Assembly (NCBI GenBank): GCA_905233245.1 | Contig: CAJODK010000016.1 | Coordinates: 1-64,000 of the forward strand | DNA length: 64,000 bases | Source of the DNA: an uncultured Prevotella sp. | GTDB taxonomy: Bacteria; Bacteroidota; Bacteroidia; Bacteroidales; Bacteroidaceae | Direction of reading: 5' to 3' | Shown: piece after piece, positions 62,299 through 64,000 of the stretch | How the letters are laid out: every line of letters starts with the position of its first letter | Numbering within the stretch: position 1 is the first letter of the stretch | Position numbers and translations under genes: made by a program | The notes under the pieces: generated by a model | Told to the model about the DNA's origin: nothing | The model's input: only the letters and a program-made list of their open reading frames with translations | Databases searched by the model: none

Positions 62299-62430
62299 AT
62301 GGATAAGATGTTTGACATAAACACTGCGACAGACGAGGAAGTCGTGTCAATGGTGGAGGGAATGCTCGGAGCTAAGGAAAAGTGGCTTAAGTCTTTCCGT
62401 GAGCGTGAAAAGGAACTGGGCATCGCATGA
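62299..62430 (+). CDS. 43-residue hypothetical protein
   Basis: Unrecognised small ORF (MDKMFDINTATDEEVVSMVEG... ending KELGIA), acidic then basic, with predicted helical character. It follows a strong promoter at a sensible distance, and its stop overlaps the start of another short frame (ATGA). I infer that it may be translated, but no family is recognised. Confidence 0.45.
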   Translation: MDKMFDINTATDEEVVSMVEGMLGAKEKWLKSFREREKELGIA

Positions 62431-62522
62431 GACTGTCTGTTGATGAAATAAACAAGAAGTCGCCATACTGGGTGATTCAGGCGTGTCCCAACTATATACG
62501 ATGTTCATCAGAAATGAGCTAA
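62427..62522 (+). CDS. 31-residue ORF, possibly a truncated gene
   Basis: MRLSVDEINKKSPYWVIQAC and eleven more residues to a TAA stop. The ATGA overlap with the upstream ORF suggests coupling. The abrupt end after a well-formed start suggests a truncated remnant of a longer protein, but this is a guess. Confidence 0.25.
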   Translation: MRLSVDEINKKSPYWVIQACPNYIRCSSEMS

Positions 62523-62561
62523 CGAAGAAATAAGAATGAAAACTAAATACTAATAACAACG

Positions 62562-64000
62562 ATGAAAGAAGAAACGAGAAAATTGCAATTCTTGCACAAG
62601 GGCATGGCGACCCTTCTACTTCTACTACTCTCCACTATCGGAGCGTGGGCGGAAACGGTGACGTTCACCTATGGCAATTCAGATCCTTCAGCAAGTGTAG
62701 CTGATACAGGAATTACATCAACATCAACATGTGATTCTAAGTCAGGTTCAAACGGACACTCGCTTGCCAATGGAGAAGCTATAACTGTAACAGCAGAAAG
62801 TGGCAAAACCATTACAGCAGTGAACGTAACATTTAATCGTTATGACGGCTCAAAAAGCACTTTTGCAATAGATGGTAGTGGAACCACAACCACAGCTTGG
62901 TCTGTATCTAACAAAATAGGAACATGGGAAGGTACAGCATCAACTATTACCATTACGGGTACTAACGATAGCAGTCCAGACCGTATCACATCTATTGTTG
63001 TCACCTACACCACAACTACGGAACTGACTCTTGATCCAACCAGTGGCAGCGTATATGTAGGCAAGACCCTCGATATAAGCGGATACGTTGATACTAACTC
63101 TAACGCAACCGTAACATATACCTCTAATAACACAAGCGTTGCTACGGTAACGTCAGCAGGCGTAATCACTGGTGTAGCAGCTGGTTCTACGACAATCACC
63201 GTTGCACAGGAAGAAAACGCAAGTTATACAGCTGCGGAGGCAACATACACTATCACAGTCAACGCAGTTCCTACGCAATATACAGTAACACTTGCATCTT
63301 CACCTGCAGCTGGTGGTAGTGTAAGTGGTAAATATAATACAGCTGATGCATATAACGGCAAGGCAATAAATGATGACTTCAGTAGTGGTGATGAAGTGTC
63401 AGCAGATACGAAACTGACCCTTACGGCATCTCCTAATACAGGTTATCAATTTGCAGGTTCGTGGGGTGGTTCAAGTAATACTACTGCAACATTCACCACT
63501 GCGGCAACCACAAGTAATAAGACCTATACTGCAAACTTCACTGCCAAGACCTACTCTATCACCCTCAATGCAAATGGTGGTAGTGCTGCTGGTAGTGCAA
63601 CAGCTACATATAAGAGCAATGCTCTGACAAGCGTTAGCGCCCCAACATACGCAGACATGGTGGTAGAGGGCTACTACGAGGAGGCAGAATGCACCAACAA
63701 GATTGCTGATGCAAGCGGTAATCTCCAGGCAAACACTACTTACACAGACGCAAGTGGCAACTGGACTAACGATGACGCTGTTACTCTCTACGCTAAGTGG
63801 GAGGCAGCAGCCACCTACACTGTGACCTACAATGCCAACCTTGCTGGCGCGTCAGGCTCTGTTACAGATGCCAGCACATACGAGGCAGGTGCCAGTGTAA
63901 CAACGCAGGCTAACAGTTTCTCTAAGAGTGGCTATACCTTCCTTGGCTGGAGCACCACCTCTGGCTATAGCGCAGACCTTGTTGGAGAAACATTCACTAT
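62562..64000 (+). CDS. Secreted protein with Ig-like and InlB-type repeats (partial)
   Basis: Open to the end of the window (about 479 codons seen). A signal peptide is likely (GMATLLLLLLSTIGAWAE). It then has a jelly-roll-like region with many Thr/Ser, a BIG2-type bacterial Ig domain (LTLDPTSGSVYVGKTLDISGY... SVATVTSAGVITGVAAGSTTITV), and InlB B-type/Listeria-Bacteroides repeats (YSITLNANGGSAAGSATATY; YTVTYNANLAGASG; SGYTFLGWSTTSG). This is the layout of a long surface adhesin-like protein. The C-terminus, where a T9SS sorting tail would be expected, is outside the window. Confidence 0.85.
   Translation, partial: MKEETRKLQFLHKGMATLLLLLLSTIGAWAETVTFTYGNSDPSASVADTGITSTSTCDSKSGSNGHSLANGEAITVTAESGKTITAVNVTFNRYDGSKSTFAIDGSGTTTTAWSVSNKIGTWEGTASTITITGTNDSSPDRITSIVVTYTTTTELTLDPTSGSVYVGKTLDISGYVDTNSNATVTYTSNNTSVATVTSAGVITGVAAGSTTITVAQEENASYTAAEATYTITVNAVPTQYTVTLASSPAAGGSVSGKYNTADAYNGKAINDDFSSGDEVSADTKLTLTASPNTGYQFAGSWGGSSNTTATFTTAATTSNKTYTANFTAKTYSITLNANGGSAAGSATATYKSNALTSVSAPTYADMVVEGYYEEAECTNKIADASGNLQANTTYTDASGNWTNDDAVTLYAKWEAAATYTVTYNANLAGASGSVTDASTYEAGASVTTQANSFSKSGYTFLGWSTTSGYSADLVGETFT

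Overview
This 64 kb window comes from a Bacteroidales chromosome, most like Prevotella/Segatella. Three things point there. Nearly every promoter I can find has the Bacteroidetes form TAnnTTTG, often with TTG about 20 bases upstream. Ribosome binding sites are mostly absent. Two large secreted proteins end in type IX secretion (T9SS)-like tails, and the housekeeping gene orders (rimP-nusA-infB; mreBCD-mrdA) fit.

Layout. 0-9 kb: one giant secreted repeat protein. 9-18 kb: pnp, a secreted pectate-lyase-like enzyme, then rimP-nusA-infB. 18-21 kb: a secreted Ig-like protein and a small frameshifted gene. 20.9-25.3 kb: tRNA-Asn and a 4.3 kb element integrated into its 3' end. 25.5-31.7 kb: S41 peptidase, RNase R, DEAD-box helicase and a WbqC-like protein. 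31.7-40.3 kb: a RelA/SpoT-like HD protein facing the run nadA-cysS-U32 peptidase-sufE-SNF2 helicase. 40.5-55.2 kb: the S10-spc-alpha ribosomal protein cluster from rplC to rplQ, including secY, map, infA and rpoA. 55.2-57.1 kb: cca and rlpA on the minus strand. 57.3-62.1 kb: a short purH, then mreB-mreC-mreD-mrdA. 62.2 kb to the end: two tiny ORFs and the start of another large secreted repeat protein.

The integrated element is the main accessory region. It has a tyrosine integrase, an excisionase-like HTH protein, a 63-residue ORF and a Rep of the rolling-circle Rep_1 (HUH) type. It is bounded by 47 bp direct repeats of the tRNA-Asn 3' end. It carries paired integrase arm-site repeats, a 356 bp block of nested hairpins beside rep, and what looks like an antisense RNA gene opposite the rep leader: a full promoter over the rep start codon and an intrinsic terminator about 70 bases on. 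It reads as an integrative rolling-circle plasmid with its copy control retained.

Two dispersed repeat systems cut across the window. The first is TACGAAAC (or TACGATAC) units separated by short, mostly palindromic spacers. It occurs four times, twice inserted in frame in the S41 peptidase and once supplying that gene's stop codon, much like Rickettsia palindromic elements. The second is a set of more than a dozen degenerate tandem arrays that differ in sequence but nearly all have a 7-base period. They sit at gene edges and sometimes inside genes. I consider these two systems and the element's antisense RNA the least described material here.
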